A stretch of 64,000 bases of DNA from Erythrobacter sp. UBA1916 (GCA_002337385.1 DDFY01000023.1:16829-80828); one strand, 5' to 3'. Shown: positions 1-9,161, counted from the first letter of the stretch. The notes: generated by a model from the letters alone, not told the origin. A program made the numbers and translations.

Positions 1-1857
1 GAGCCGCTCCGCAAACGCCCGGACATCGCTCGGCTGCTCACCATCGGCGATCCGCGCCTGATCCAGCAGTAGATGGGCCAGATCGGCCTTCATCGCATTC
101 GCATCATCAGTCGTCGCGAGCTTCTGGATCAACAGGTGGCCGGGATTGACTTCCAGCACAGGCAGGCTTGCCTGTGGCAGCTGCCCGGCATTGGCGAGCA
201 ACTTCTCCAATTGTCGATCCATCCCACTTTCCGACGCGACCAGGCAGACCGCGCTGCTTGTCAGCCGCTCCGACACCCGCACGTCGGATACGGATCCGGC
301 GAGCGCCTCTTTGGCAAAGGCAATGAAGCTATCCAGCGCGCCCGCCTCTGCCTGAGGGGACGATGGGGCACCGTCGCTCAGTGGGATGAGGGTAAGATCG
401 GCACCGCCCTGGGTCACCGACTTGAACGGTTTGCCGTCAAAGTCGACACCAATCGAGGTCCAGAAATTGTCGACCTGATCAGGAAGCAGCAACACCTCTA
501 TGCCGCGGGCGCGGAAACCTTCCAACTGCGGGGATGTTGAGAGCCGATCCAGATCGCTGCCGGTGGCATAGTAGATGGCCGTCTGGTTCTCCCGCAGGTC
601 CGCGACATAATCTTTGAGCGAACGCCAGTCATCACCAGACGTCGTGGTCTTGAAGCGGGCGAGACCAAGCAGCGTGTCGCGCCGCTCGAAATCCTCATAA
701 AGGCCCTCCTTGAGAACCGGCCCGAAATTCTCCCATATACGCAGATATGCTTCGCTGTCGCTATCGGCCAGTTTCTGCAGCTCGTTCAACACGCGGCCCG
801 TCACGCCCTTTTGAATGGCTGCCAAGACCGGGCTGTCCTGGATCATCTCGCGCGACATGTTGAGCGGCAGATCGGTTGAATCCACAAGCCCGCGTACGAA
901 GCGAAGGTAGCGGGGCAATACAGGTGCTTCGTCCGTGATGAAGACCCGGCGCACATAGAGCTTGATATGCCCTTTGCGGTCGGGATCGAACAGGTCGAAC
1001 GGCTTGGTCTGCGGAATGAACGTCAGGACCGAATATTCAAACCGTCCTTCGGCCCTATAGTGAATGGTATGTGCAGGTGAATCATATTGCCCGGCAACGC
1101 TGCGGTAGAAGTCGGCATAGTCGGCTTCGCTGATCTCCGAACGGGGCTTCAGCCACAATGCAGCGCCATCGGCGACAAGCGCGCCTTCGCTATCGGCCTT
1201 TTCGAACAGGGTGATAGGCACGGGCACATGGCCAGACTGCGCCTTGACGATCCGCTCTACGGTTGATCGCTCCGCATAAGATTTGGCATCATCGAGCAGA
1301 TGGAGGACGACGCGGGTGCCGCGTTGCGGCGCATCGTCCAGGTCCACGGGGGCGATCGTATAGGTTCCCAGCCCGTCGGAACGCCAGCATGCCGCATCGT
1401 CAGCGCCTGCCCGGCGGGAAAAGACCTCCACCTCGCGTGCCACCATGAATGCTGAATAGAAACCAACGCCAAACTGGCCGATCAATTGCGAATCCGCCTT
1501 GCCTGCGTCCGCTGCCAGCCTGTCCATGAACGCTTTTGTTCCGGACCGCGCGATCGTCCCCAACGTCTCGCCCATGTCCGCTGCGGTCATGCCGATGCCA
1601 TTATCCTCGATCGTCAACCGCCCCTGGTCAGCATCCAGCGTCAGGCTGATGCGCGGTTGCGGATCGTCCCCCAGCAGCGAAGGCGTGGCAATGGCTTCAT
1701 AACGCAGCTTCTCACAGGCGTCGGCTGCGTTTGAAATCAATTCGCGCAAAAAGACGTCGCGGTCGGAATAGACCGAATGCACCATCATGTGCAGCAACTT
1801 TGACACGTCCGCCTCAAAGGCGTGGGTCTCAGGCCGCGATGCAGTCTCGGTGGTCAC
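1..1857 (-). CDS. htpG: Molecular chaperone HtpG (Hsp90), partial
   Basis: Cytoplasmic ATP-dependent Hsp90-family chaperone. The reading frame is open from a GTG at 1857 to the left window edge (619 codons). The family is about 620-630 residues, so only the last few residues are missing. The N-terminus reads VTTETASRPETHAFEADVSK and is followed by an SDRDVFLRELISNAADA-type stretch, the GHKL ATP-binding helix with its conserved Glu and Asn. GTG is chosen because an AGGGGAG ribosome site lies just upstream and no in-frame ATG precedes the conserved region. The gene is transcribed leftward, divergent from egtD. A heat-shock promoter candidate lies upstream at 1892-1920. Identification is secure; the C-terminal dimerisation tail cannot be checked. 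Confidence 0.95.
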   Translation of the reverse strand, partial: MTTETASRPETHAFEADVSKLLHMMVHSVYSDRDVFLRELISNAADACEKLRYEAIATPSLLGDDPQPRISLTLDADQGRLTIEDNGIGMTAADMGETLGTIARSGTKAFMDRLAADAGKADSQLIGQFGVGFYSAFMVAREVEVFSRRAGADDAACWRSDGLGTYTIAPVDLDDAPQRGTRVVLHLLDDAKSYAERSTVERIVKAQSGHVPVPITLFEKADSEGALVADGAALWLKPRSEISEADYADFYRSVAGQYDSPAHTIHYRAEGRFEYSVLTFIPQTKPFDLFDPDRKGHIKLYVRRVFITDEAPVLPRYLRFVRGLVDSTDLPLNMSREMIQDSPVLAAIQKGVTGRVLNELQKLADSDSEAYLRIWENFGPVLKEGLYEDFERRDTLLGLARFKTTTSGDDWRSLKDYVADLRENQTAIYYATGSDLDRLSTSPQLEGFRARGIEVLLLPDQVDNFWTSIGVDFDGKPFKSVTQGGADLTLIPLSDGAPSSPQAEAGALDSFIAFAKEALAGSVSDVRVSERLTSSAVCLVASESGMDRQLEKLLANAGQLPQASLPVLEVNPGHLLIQKLATTDDANAMKADLAHLLLDQARIADGEQPSDVRAFAERL

Positions 1858-2214
1858 GATGTTACTCCCCTTATGTCACGATGCAGCGGGGAGATGGCGG
1901 TGACATGGGATTTTTGCAAGATTGGGGCCATCGCTCCGGTATCGTTGCTGCATTGTCCACGACATGGAAGGCGCGATGTCGCCATTGCAGCAACCGACAA
2001 ATGGTCTGGAACAACTGGCCTGTCACATACCGGGGAACGCTATCGCGTGGCGATCGTTTTGCTATTTCGACTTCCACGCGGGTCTTTGTAATCGAACCAC
2101 AACAGGACAATGAGACTCCTCTGTTGCCAACGGCTTTCCTCGCTCGGTCCTTCCTGTTGGCTCAGATATGAATCACGCTTTATCCCCGGCCATTGAAGCT
2201 AACAGGAACTCTGC
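1858..2214. other. Intergenic region between htpG and egtD
   Basis: About 357 bases separating two divergent genes. Open frames here have no ribosome site and resemble no family, so the region is treated as non-coding. It contains the htpG promoter candidate near its left end and presumably the egtDB promoter near its right end, where no clear -35/-10 pair was recognised. Confidence 0.6.
1892..1920 (-). promoter_or_regulatory. Candidate heat-shock (sigma-32 type) promoter of htpG
   Basis: Read leftward, CTTGCA (1920-1915) and CCATCT (1897-1892) are separated by 17 bases. This resembles the alphaproteobacterial RpoH pattern (CTTG, 16-18 bases, CCTATNT-like) and sits about 35 bases before the GTG start. 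The -10 match is imperfect, so this is an inference from motif and gene identity. Confidence 0.4.
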
Positions 2215-3213
2215 ATGTACAATATGGCGCGCAATGCGATCGAAAATGATGAAACGCTGATCGATCTGGTCACCCCTGCGCCCGTCTCTGATACAGCCGA
2301 ATTTCGACAGGCAGTGGTGGAGGGATTGTCCAGACCGGACCGGGCGATCCCGTGCAGGTTCCTCTATGACGCAGCGGGATCGGCAATTTTCGACCGTATT
2401 TGCGAACTGCCGGAATATTATCCGACGCGAACCGAGCGGCGGATATTGGAGACGCATGCAAAGGCGATCGCTGAGACGATCCGCGGTAACATACGCTTTA
2501 TAGAATTGGGCGCAGGATCGGGCGGCAAGGCCGAAATCCTGCTTGATGCGATGGAGCAGGTGCGCGCCTATATCTGTATCGACATATCGCCTGTCCCGCT
2601 TGCGTCGGCGGCTGCCGCCGTGCGGACGCGCTATCCCGCTATCGAAGTCGATTCGGTTTGCGGCAATTATCTTGGAGAGCTTGATCTGCCGACGCGCGGG
2701 AATTTGCGCGACGTCTGCTTCTTCCCCGGATCGACCATCGGCAATTTCGACCGGGATGATGCGCGTGCGTTTTTGCGCCGATGGAGCCAGCGCCTGGGCC
2801 AGGATGGCCTGATGCTGATTGGCGTCGATCTGAAGAAGGACATCGCCCTGCTGGAGGATGCATATGACGATGCACAAGGAGTAACGGCGCAGTTCAGTCT
2901 CAACCTTCTGCATCGCGCCAATCGGGAATTGGCCGCCGATTTCGACACTGGCGCCTTTGCGCATCGCGCTCGTTATGTCAGCCAGCCTGGCCATATCGAA
3001 ATTTCGCTGGTCAGTCGTCGCGATCAGACGGTCAGGCTTGATGGCCGGTCTTTCGATTTCGCGCGGGACGAGGCGATCCATGTCGAAAATTCGCACAAAT
3101 ATACAATCGGCGAATTTGCCTCTCTTGCCAAAGAAGCCGGGTTCGATAGCGTCGACGTATGGACGGACGAGGACGCCTTGTTCAGCGTTCACCTGCTGCG
3201 CGTGGCGGGCTGA
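2215..3213 (+). CDS. egtD: L-histidine N-alpha-methyltransferase EgtD
   Basis: Cytoplasmic SAM-dependent enzyme that trimethylates histidine to hercynine, the first step of ergothioneine synthesis. The 332-residue length matches the family. Visible signatures are the N-terminal RPDRAIPCRFLYDAAGSAIFD region and ELPEYYPTRTE, the SAM-binding ELGAGSGGKAE near residue 97, and the FFPGSTIGNFD segment that follows the Rossmann core. The start ATG has AGGA about 7 bases upstream. The stop overlaps the egtB start (TGATG), so the two proteins are probably translated in a coupled way. Identification rests on these signatures plus the adjacent egtB. Confidence 0.95.
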   Translation: MYNMARNAIENDETLIDLVTPAPVSDTAEFRQAVVEGLSRPDRAIPCRFLYDAAGSAIFDRICELPEYYPTRTERRILETHAKAIAETIRGNIRFIELGAGSGGKAEILLDAMEQVRAYICIDISPVPLASAAAAVRTRYPAIEVDSVCGNYLGELDLPTRGNLRDVCFFPGSTIGNFDRDDARAFLRRWSQRLGQDGLMLIGVDLKKDIALLEDAYDDAQGVTAQFSLNLLHRANRELAADFDTGAFAHRARYVSQPGHIEISLVSRRDQTVRLDGRSFDFARDEAIHVENSHKYTIGEFASLAKEAGFDSVDVWTDEDALFSVHLLRVAG

Positions 3214-4454
3214 TGGGCGCTGCGCAGGATCGCTACCATTCTGTCCGCAAACTGACCGGAGACCTGGCAAACCCGCTTTCGGACGCGGATGCGACGATAC
3301 AATCCATGCCCGATGCGTCGCCGGCCAAATGGCATCTGGCGCACACGACGTGGTTTTTCGAAACCTTCATCCTGCGCGACCATGTACCGGGCTATCGCCA
3401 TTATCGTGCGGACTGGCCGTTTCTGTTCAACAGCTATTATGAAGCTGAAGGCGCGCGACTGGCGCGCGCGGCGCGTGGCATGTTGTCGCGCCCTTCGCTT
3501 GCCGACATTCTTGACTATCGCGCCGCGGTGGATGCGGCGATGGATCGCGCAATCGGGCAACTTTCGCCGCAAGTGCTGGCGCTGGTGGACCTGGGGTGTC
3601 AGCATGAACAGCAGCATCAGGAATTGTTGCTGACGGATATTCTTCACGCCTTCTCCCTCAACCCGCTGGAGGATGCGCTCTGGCCGCGCGAAAGTGGCGC
3701 GCCTCACGGGCAGCCCGGCCCGCTCAGTTGGTTGGACGGTAAAGAGGGGTTGGTCGAAATCGGCGCTGGCACGACCGGGGGCCGGGAATTCGCGTTCGAT
3801 TGTGAAGGACCGCGCCACACCGCGTTGTTGCATTCGCATCAGATCGCCGATCGACAGGTCACCAACGCGGACTGGCTCGCCTTCATGGCAGACGGGGGAT
3901 ATGATGATCCGCGTCTGTGGCTGTCCGATGGCTGGGCCTGGCGTCAGGCTAACGATATACAGGCCCCTCTTTATTGGGCGGATGGTGAAAATGGCTGGAC
4001 CAGTTTCGCATTATCGGGCCGCAATCCCGTCGATCCGGCTGCTCCTGTCTGTCATGTCAGCTTTTATGAAGCGGATGCCTTTGCCACCTGGGCTGGAGCG
4101 AGGCTGCCGACCGAAGCCGAATGGGAAGCGGCGGCTGCGCAGCATGATCCAGATCGCGGCAATTTGCTGGATAGGGCCGGGGACATCCGCCCGCGTCCGG
4201 CGCAAGATGCCCCTTCCTTCTTCGGCGATGTTTGGGAATGGACCGGCAGCGCCTTTCGTCCCTATCCCGGATTTCGCGCTGCCGATGGCGCGATTGGCGA
4301 ATATAATGGCAAGTTCATGAGCGGACAGTGCGTGTTGCGCGGCGGCAGTTGCGCGACACCCCGCGGCCATATGCGCGCAAGCTATCGCAACTTCTTCTAT
4401 CCCCATCACCGTTGGCAATTCATGGGACTGCGGCTGGCCAGAGACATGGCGTGA
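3213..4454 (+). CDS. egtB: Hercynine oxygenase EgtB (ergothioneine sulfoxide synthase)
   Basis: Non-haem iron enzyme that joins hercynine to a cysteine-containing thiol donor, forming the C-S bond of ergothioneine. The 413 residues show an N-terminal DinB-like domain with the iron site HEQQHQE (about residue 130), preceded by KWHLAHTTWFFE. The C-terminal FGE-sulfatase domain has VSFYEADAFATWAGARLPTE, FGDVWEWT and VLRGGSCATP. The start ATG overlaps the egtD stop (TGATG); an in-frame upstream ATG at 3159 lies inside egtD and is less likely. No egtC, egtE or glutamate-cysteine ligase gene follows, so the thiol donor and the C-S lyase must come from elsewhere. Confidence 0.93.
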   Translation: MGAAQDRYHSVRKLTGDLANPLSDADATIQSMPDASPAKWHLAHTTWFFETFILRDHVPGYRHYRADWPFLFNSYYEAEGARLARAARGMLSRPSLADILDYRAAVDAAMDRAIGQLSPQVLALVDLGCQHEQQHQELLLTDILHAFSLNPLEDALWPRESGAPHGQPGPLSWLDGKEGLVEIGAGTTGGREFAFDCEGPRHTALLHSHQIADRQVTNADWLAFMADGGYDDPRLWLSDGWAWRQANDIQAPLYWADGENGWTSFALSGRNPVDPAAPVCHVSFYEADAFATWAGARLPTEAEWEAAAAQHDPDRGNLLDRAGDIRPRPAQDAPSFFGDVWEWTGSAFRPYPGFRAADGAIGEYNGKFMSGQCVLRGGSCATPRGHMRASYRNFFYPHHRWQFMGLRLARDMA

Positions 4455-5731
4455 CTGCCCCCACCGAACCCATTCCCCGCCGTTCCATGATAGCCGTTGC
4501 TCTGTCCACGGTGGTGGAATGGTATGATTTCACACTCTGTCTCTATTTTGCGCCGACCCTGGCGCGAGTGTTTTTCGGGGCTGGTGGCGAAAGTCTGGGC
4601 AAAACGCTCGCGGGATTTGCCATCGCTTATCTGATGCGCCCGCTTGGGGCGATCGCCTTCGGTCAGTTCGGTGACAGACGGGGCCGTAAGCCTACCCTGC
4701 TCCTATCGATGACGCTGATGACGGTTTCCATGCTGGTATTGGCGCTGCTTCCGACCCACGCCCAGATCGGCGCCAGTGCGGGCTGGTTGCTGATCGTGAT
4801 GCGCTGCCTCATGGGCTTTAGCGTGGGCGGCGAGTATCCAGCGGTCGTGACCTATTTGTTCGAGACAGCACCCAAACACCGGCGCGGTCTTGTGACGTCC
4901 AGCGCGGCAGCCGCGAGCGAAATTGGCGGGCTGCTGGCTGTCGGGCTCTGCGCCTGGCTCACCAACGCGCTGCCGCAGGAAAGCCTTGATAGCTGGGGCT
5001 GGCGCATACCGTTCCTTTTTGGTGCCGCCCTGGCTGCCGGGATTTGGCTGGTCCGACAGATGATTCCCGAACCGCCTGCCTTCATATCGGATAGAGGTTT
5101 GAATGCCTCAAGCCGTTCGCCGATGGGCGACGCCTTGCTGAACCAGCGCCGGGGCATCGGCATCGGCTTTGCGATATCGGCGATCGGTTCGATTTCCTAT
5201 TATGTCGGCATTACCTATGTTCCTTCCTTCGTCAGTCTGGTCCAATCGGCGGACGAAGCGGCGGCGCTGGAACTTTCGACCGTTGCGGCGCTCGTTGTCA
5301 TCCTGGTGACGCCCTGTATCGGATGGTTGTCCGATCGCATTGGCCGCAGGCCGGTTTTACTGGGCTTGTGCGGATTATGCGCCACGCTGTCGGTGCCGAT
5401 GTTCTCGCTCATTGCCCATGGCGACCGGATGCCCGCCCTGCTCGCCGTCATGTTGCTGGCCGCGCTGGCAGGCGGGGTGAGCGCCGTGGGTGCCGTGGCA
5501 ACGGCTGAGCAATTTCCCGCGCGCGTCCGCCTCAGCGGCTTGGCGCTGGGTGCAACCACCGCGACGGCTGTGTTCGGCGGTGCCGCCCCCTATGCGGCAT
5601 ATCTGCTTCAGAACTGGTCAAATTCGCCTGCAACACCGGGCGTGATGATTGGCGCGGTCGCTGTCGCGTCCGGTCTGGTACTGGCCAGAACGATGCAGAG
5701 CGCGGGAACAACTGCGCCCGCGGCTCGATAG
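4451..5731 (+). CDS. MFS transporter, metabolite:H+ symporter type
   Basis: Inner-membrane transporter of the major facilitator superfamily with about 12 hydrophobic segments. The first helix contains VVEWYDFTLCLYFAP and is followed by QFGDRRGRKP, the loop 2-3 signature. A second copy of the signature (SDRIGRRPV) begins the other half. These features fit the MHS (ProP/ShiA-like) branch. GTG at 4451 overlaps the egtB stop (GTGA), giving 426 residues, and looks like translational coupling; a longer frame beginning inside egtB is less likely. Position as third gene of an ergothioneine operon suggests it moves ergothioneine, hercynine or a precursor, but the substrate is an inference from context alone. 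Confidence 0.85.
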   Translation: MTAPTEPIPRRSMIAVALSTVVEWYDFTLCLYFAPTLARVFFGAGGESLGKTLAGFAIAYLMRPLGAIAFGQFGDRRGRKPTLLLSMTLMTVSMLVLALLPTHAQIGASAGWLLIVMRCLMGFSVGGEYPAVVTYLFETAPKHRRGLVTSSAAAASEIGGLLAVGLCAWLTNALPQESLDSWGWRIPFLFGAALAAGIWLVRQMIPEPPAFISDRGLNASSRSPMGDALLNQRRGIGIGFAISAIGSISYYVGITYVPSFVSLVQSADEAAALELSTVAALVVILVTPCIGWLSDRIGRRPVLLGLCGLCATLSVPMFSLIAHGDRMPALLAVMLLAALAGGVSAVGAVATAEQFPARVRLSGLALGATTATAVFGGAAPYAAYLLQNWSNSPATPGVMIGAVAVASGLVLARTMQSAGTTAPAAR

Positions 5732-5901
5732 CTGCCGCCCGTCCAGAGTGTCATTCGCAATATGAGGTAAGGATCGGTTCCGTCATCGACTGTCCGACGT
5801 CTAGAATTCAGGATGAGGTTCCATGCTCGGCCCGCATTGAGCTGTAACAAGCCGACGGCGGCATTGCACGGCGCGCCTCTGCCGGATGGCCTTTTCTCTC
5901 A

Positions 5902-6660
5902 CTATGCTGGCGTCTCCGCCGCGGCGAAAAGACCGACGGTCTGCTCCAGTTTTTGAACCACGCGGGCTTCCAGCTCCGCGGTAAAGCGGGGCAGGGGGAT
6001 GGCGACAGCAAAGGCGCCGACCGCCATGCCATCGACCAATGCCGCCATACCAAGGCCGCAAATGCCCGGCGTATACTCCTCCCGCGTGCGCCCAACGCCC
6101 GTCGTGCGGATCGCTGCCAGTTCCTTTCGCAACGCCTTCTCGTCTGTCACGCTATGGGGCGTGAACGGCTCCAATCGCACTTGTGCGAAATAGGCGTCGA
6201 TTTCATCGCCGGACAGCGTAGCCAGCAATGCCTTGCCCGCCGCCAGGCTGTGCATGGGAATCCGCGTTCCCACGCTGATCGAATAGCGCAGCGACTGTTC
6301 CGCTGTTTCCGTGACAATGGCTTCCAGTTGCCAACCGTCCCGCACAAAGAAAGACGCGGTCTCGTTGGTCTGTGACCGCAAGGATTTGACCAGCGGCCGC
6401 ACCCTGTCCGCCAGCGACAGGGCCATGCGTGGCGACACGAGCCGGGCCAATGCCGGGCCGGGCAGGTAGCGCCGCCCGACCCGCGCCAGATACTGTCGCT
6501 CGACCAGCGTTGCGAGCAGATAGGACAGGCTGCTGACTGGAATGGTAAGGCCCGCCGCAATCTCCTGCGCCACCACGCCTGCCGGCCGCGCGACGACATA
6601 TTCTATGATGTCGATCGTCCGCATCGCCGATTTGACAGTAGATGGCGTGGTGCCATTCAT
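5902..6660 (-). CDS. IclR-family transcriptional regulator
   Basis: DNA-binding regulator of 252 residues. An N-terminal winged helix-turn-helix (about residues 8-70, with EIAAGLTIPVSSLSYLLATL) is followed by the IclR effector-binding domain (about 80-245), including SVGTRIPMHSLAAGKALLAT and GVGRTREEYTPGICGLGMA, both typical of the family. It starts 6 bases after the stop of the NTF2-like gene with a GGGGAG ribosome site, so it is probably the last gene of the leftward operon beginning with the feruloyl-CoA hydratase/lyase gene at 9161. IclR proteins in such loci usually respond to an aromatic intermediate. Which promoter it controls is not shown by the sequence. Confidence 0.9.
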   Translation of the reverse strand: MNGTTPSTVKSAMRTIDIIEYVVARPAGVVAQEIAAGLTIPVSSLSYLLATLVERQYLARVGRRYLPGPALARLVSPRMALSLADRVRPLVKSLRSQTNETASFFVRDGWQLEAIVTETAEQSLRYSISVGTRIPMHSLAAGKALLATLSGDEIDAYFAQVRLEPFTPHSVTDEKALRKELAAIRTTGVGRTREEYTPGICGLGMAALVDGMAVGAFAVAIPLPRFTAELEARVVQKLEQTVGLFAAAETPA

Positions 6661-6666
6661 GGGCAG

Positions 6667-7065
6667 TTAGCTCCCCTGGAAAGTCAGGCTACCCCGCCGC
6701 TCGGCAAAGCGCCATCCCGCCGCGCCCAGGACGAAGCGGTCGTGAAACGATCCGACCTTAGGCGCGCTATCGCCCGTGAACAACAGCATCGCGCTTTCCC
6801 CCACCGCCTCGGTCGCGCTCAGCACGTCGATCACGACATTGGAACAAATGTGCCGCGTCACCCGCGCCGGGCGGGCAAGGAACGCTGCCAGGATGGCGTC
6901 GCGCCCCTCCACCCAGTCGTCGGGTGCCGTTGGCCGCGCCATCCGTCCGTCCGGCGCGTAGAGGGCCGCCACGCCCTGCCAATCGGCGGCATCGTTCAAA
7001 TTGGCATAGAGCGCGATCAGCCGCGCGCAATCCGCCTCGATGTCGCGTCGTTCATCCGCCGTCAC
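6667..7065 (-). CDS. NTF2-like (SnoaL-type) protein
   Basis: Small cytoplasmic protein of 132 residues with the cone-shaped NTF2-like fold pattern: an N-terminal helix (IEADCARLIALYANLNDAAD), the FxPDG-like YAPDGRMARP, the VEGRDAILAAFLARP helix and C-terminal strands ending FHDRFVLGAAGWRFAERR. GTG at 7065 overlaps the stop of the upstream MetE-like gene (GTGA). A longer frame reaching into the MetE-like gene is not credible. Family members are cyclases, dehydratases, isomerases, aldolase-like lyases or ring-hydroxylating dioxygenase small subunits. Here it is coupled to a methyltransferase in a phenylpropanoid locus. The specific reaction cannot be assigned. Confidence 0.8.
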   Translation of the reverse strand: MTADERRDIEADCARLIALYANLNDAADWQGVAALYAPDGRMARPTAPDDWVEGRDAILAAFLARPARVTRHICSNVVIDVLSATEAVGESAMLLFTGDSAPKVGSFHDRFVLGAAGWRFAERRGSLTFQGS

Positions 7066-8189
7066 AGCCGTGCGTCCGCCAGATCCGCGCCCGCGCGCAG
7101 CGACCGCAATTTCTTCCACGTCACTGCCGGGTCGATCTTGCCATAGCCAGCAAATGTACCGAACCCGCAATCGGTGCTGCCGATCACCCGATCCTTGCCG
7201 ACGATCCGCGCAAAGCGCTCGATCCGCTGGGCGATCAGTTCGGGATGCTCGACATAGTTGGAACAGGTGTCGATCAGGCCCGGCGCCAATATCTTGTGAT
7301 CGGGAATGGTCGCATCGCGCCACACCGTCCATTCATGTTCGTGGCAGGGATTAGCGCCCTCGAACAGGATGGTCGCCGGACGGGCGGCAAGGATGATGTC
7401 GATCACCTTCTCCAGCGCAATGTCATGGTCATGCGGGCCTTCATAATTGCCCCAGCAAATATGCATCCGCATCCGTTCCGGCGGAATATTTGCGGTGGCA
7501 GCGTTGAGCGCCTCGACATTGGCCGCGGCAATTTTCAGAAATTCTTCTTCACTGGCGTCCTGATAGCCAGTGTGCCGCGACATCGCTAGGTCGGGGCAAT
7601 CGAGTTGCAGGTCGAAGCCTGCCGCGACGATCGTCTCATATTCCTCCCGCATCGCGTCGGCCAGATCGGCCAGATAGGCTTCGTGGCTTGGATAATGGCG
7701 ATTGACCTGAAAGGCAGTGATCAGTCCTGGCGAGGCTGCGTTTATGAACGCCCGCACGCCATCCCCATGGGGCGCCAGCGCGGCCTTGAACCGGCGGATA
7801 TCGTCATGCAGCGGTTCCAGCGTCACCTTGCGCACCGGCCCGATGCAGGACGCGCGGGTAAAATCCTGACTGCCCATGATCGCAGCCAGCTTCTGCCGCA
7901 GTTCCGGCAAGGGCGCGAGGTCGGCGGCAGGCCTGCGGTCGGTATGACCGCCAAAACCCGACAATCGCTCGATCATGTAGGTGGAATAGCCAACCTTGCC
8001 CAATTCGCCATCGCTCACGATCGATACTCCCGCCTCGATCTGGGCGGTCACGGCTTCGCAAACGGCGGCTTGCACCAATGTGTCGAACGCTGCAGCGTCA
8101 TAGGGCTCCCCCTTGTCGCGGGCCAGCAGCAGCGGGGTCAGTGCGTCACCACGCGGCAGGCTGCCCACATGGGTGGTGGCAATGGACAT
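7062..8189 (-). CDS. Cobalamin-independent methionine synthase II-like (MetE C-terminal domain) protein
   Basis: Zinc-dependent thiol methyltransferase-fold protein of 375 residues, about half the length of classical MetE and lacking its N-terminal domain. The start shows TTHVGSLPR. Likely zinc ligands are His and Cys in MHICWGN, Glu in ILFEGANP and Cys in STDCGFGTF. An AGGAGG site precedes the ATG. It lies downstream of the feruloyl-CoA hydratase/lyase and overlaps the NTF2-like gene by four bases. Short MetE homologues may transfer methyl groups or act as epoxyalkane:thiol transferase relatives. A role in handling methyl groups from methoxylated aromatics is suggested by context only; true methionine synthesis is the alternative. 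Confidence 0.82.
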   Translation of the reverse strand: MSIATTHVGSLPRGDALTPLLLARDKGEPYDAAAFDTLVQAAVCEAVTAQIEAGVSIVSDGELGKVGYSTYMIERLSGFGGHTDRRPAADLAPLPELRQKLAAIMGSQDFTRASCIGPVRKVTLEPLHDDIRRFKAALAPHGDGVRAFINAASPGLITAFQVNRHYPSHEAYLADLADAMREEYETIVAAGFDLQLDCPDLAMSRHTGYQDASEEEFLKIAAANVEALNAATANIPPERMRMHICWGNYEGPHDHDIALEKVIDIILAARPATILFEGANPCHEHEWTVWRDATIPDHKILAPGLIDTCSNYVEHPELIAQRIERFARIVGKDRVIGSTDCGFGTFAGYGKIDPAVTWKKLRSLRAGADLADARL

Positions 8190-8306
8190 AAAGATCCTCC
8201 TCCTGTTTGGAGCACCCTGCCACAGTTTCGCGGATATGGATATATCGCGGATATGAAAAAATAGGCGCCGAACATTGTCCGGCGCCCGTCAGGAGGGTTA
8301 GGGGAA

Positions 8307-9161
8307 TCAGGCTGCGCTGTCAGCGTTCGCCTTGGCCTTGGACAGGTCATAGGCGCCCAGGCCCGGCTTGTAGCTCTTCTCGTCGATGAACTGGCGGATG
8401 CCTTCCTTGCGGCCTTCGCTCTTGTCGTGGAAATTGGCCGCTTCCTGCATGCGGACCAGATAATCTTCCGCCTCGTCATAGGTCATGGTGCTGACCCGGC
8501 GCACCGCATCCTTGGCGAATTTGAGCGCAACCGGGTTCTTGGCCAGCAGTTTGTTGGCAACCTCGCGGGTGCGATCCTTGAGCTGGTCGAGCGGCACGCT
8601 TTCATTGACCAGCCGCATCGCCGACGCCTGCTTGCCGTCGATCAGGTCGCCGGTCAGCGTCAGCCACATGGCGTCGCGCATCGACAGCAGGTCGACCACC
8701 ACCTTGGTCACGCCACCGCCGGGCAATATGCCCCAGTTGATTTCGGACAGGCCGAACTGCGCTTCATCCGCGCAGATGGCGAGGTCGCAGGCGAACAGCG
8801 GGCCAAAGCCACCGCCAAAGCACCAACCATTGACCATCGCGATGGTCGGCTTCTGGAACCAGCGCAGGCGGCGGAACCAGCCATAGCTTTCGCGCTGCGA
8901 CTTGCGCACACCGCGCAGGCCATCGGCCTCGGTCTCGCGGAAATATTCCTTCAGGTCCATGCCCGCTGACCAGGCCGTGCCTTCGCCGCTCAACACCAGT
9001 ACGCCGACATCGTCGCGGAATTCCAGTTCGTCCAGCACTTCCATCATGCGCCGGTTGAGCGTCGGGCTCATCGCGTTGCGCTTGGCGGGGCGGGCGAAAT
9101 TCACCCAGGCGATCCGGTCCTCAACATGCACCGATACGACGTCTTTTTCGTTTTCCATCAT
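8307..9161 (-). CDS. ech: Feruloyl-CoA (p-hydroxycinnamoyl-CoA) hydratase/lyase
   Basis: Crotonase-fold cytoplasmic enzyme that hydrates feruloyl-, caffeoyl- or coumaroyl-CoA and cleaves it to the benzaldehyde (vanillin for ferulate) and acetyl-CoA. The 284 residues match the hydratase/lyase subfamily closely: RPAKRNAMSPTLNRRMM, WSAGMDLKEYFRE, MVNGWCFGGGFGPLFACDLA, CADEAQFGLSEINWGI and KSYKPGLGAYD. The start at 9161 is the first of two adjacent ATGs, with GGGAG upstream; in-frame codons before it lack a ribosome site. It heads the leftward operon ech, metE-like, NTF2-like, iclR. No feruloyl-CoA synthetase gene is in the window, so CoA activation must be encoded elsewhere. Confidence 0.9.
   Translation of the reverse strand: MMENEKDVVSVHVEDRIAWVNFARPAKRNAMSPTLNRRMMEVLDELEFRDDVGVLVLSGEGTAWSAGMDLKEYFRETEADGLRGVRKSQRESYGWFRRLRWFQKPTIAMVNGWCFGGGFGPLFACDLAICADEAQFGLSEINWGILPGGGVTKVVVDLLSMRDAMWLTLTGDLIDGKQASAMRLVNESVPLDQLKDRTREVANKLLAKNPVALKFAKDAVRRVSTMTYDEAEDYLVRMQEAANFHDKSEGRKEGIRQFIDEKSYKPGLGAYDLSKAKANADSAA

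Noticed and set aside
2173..3270. Long open frame antisense to egtD
   Set aside because: It mirrors egtD codons and resembles no family; long antisense frames are expected in GC-rich DNA.
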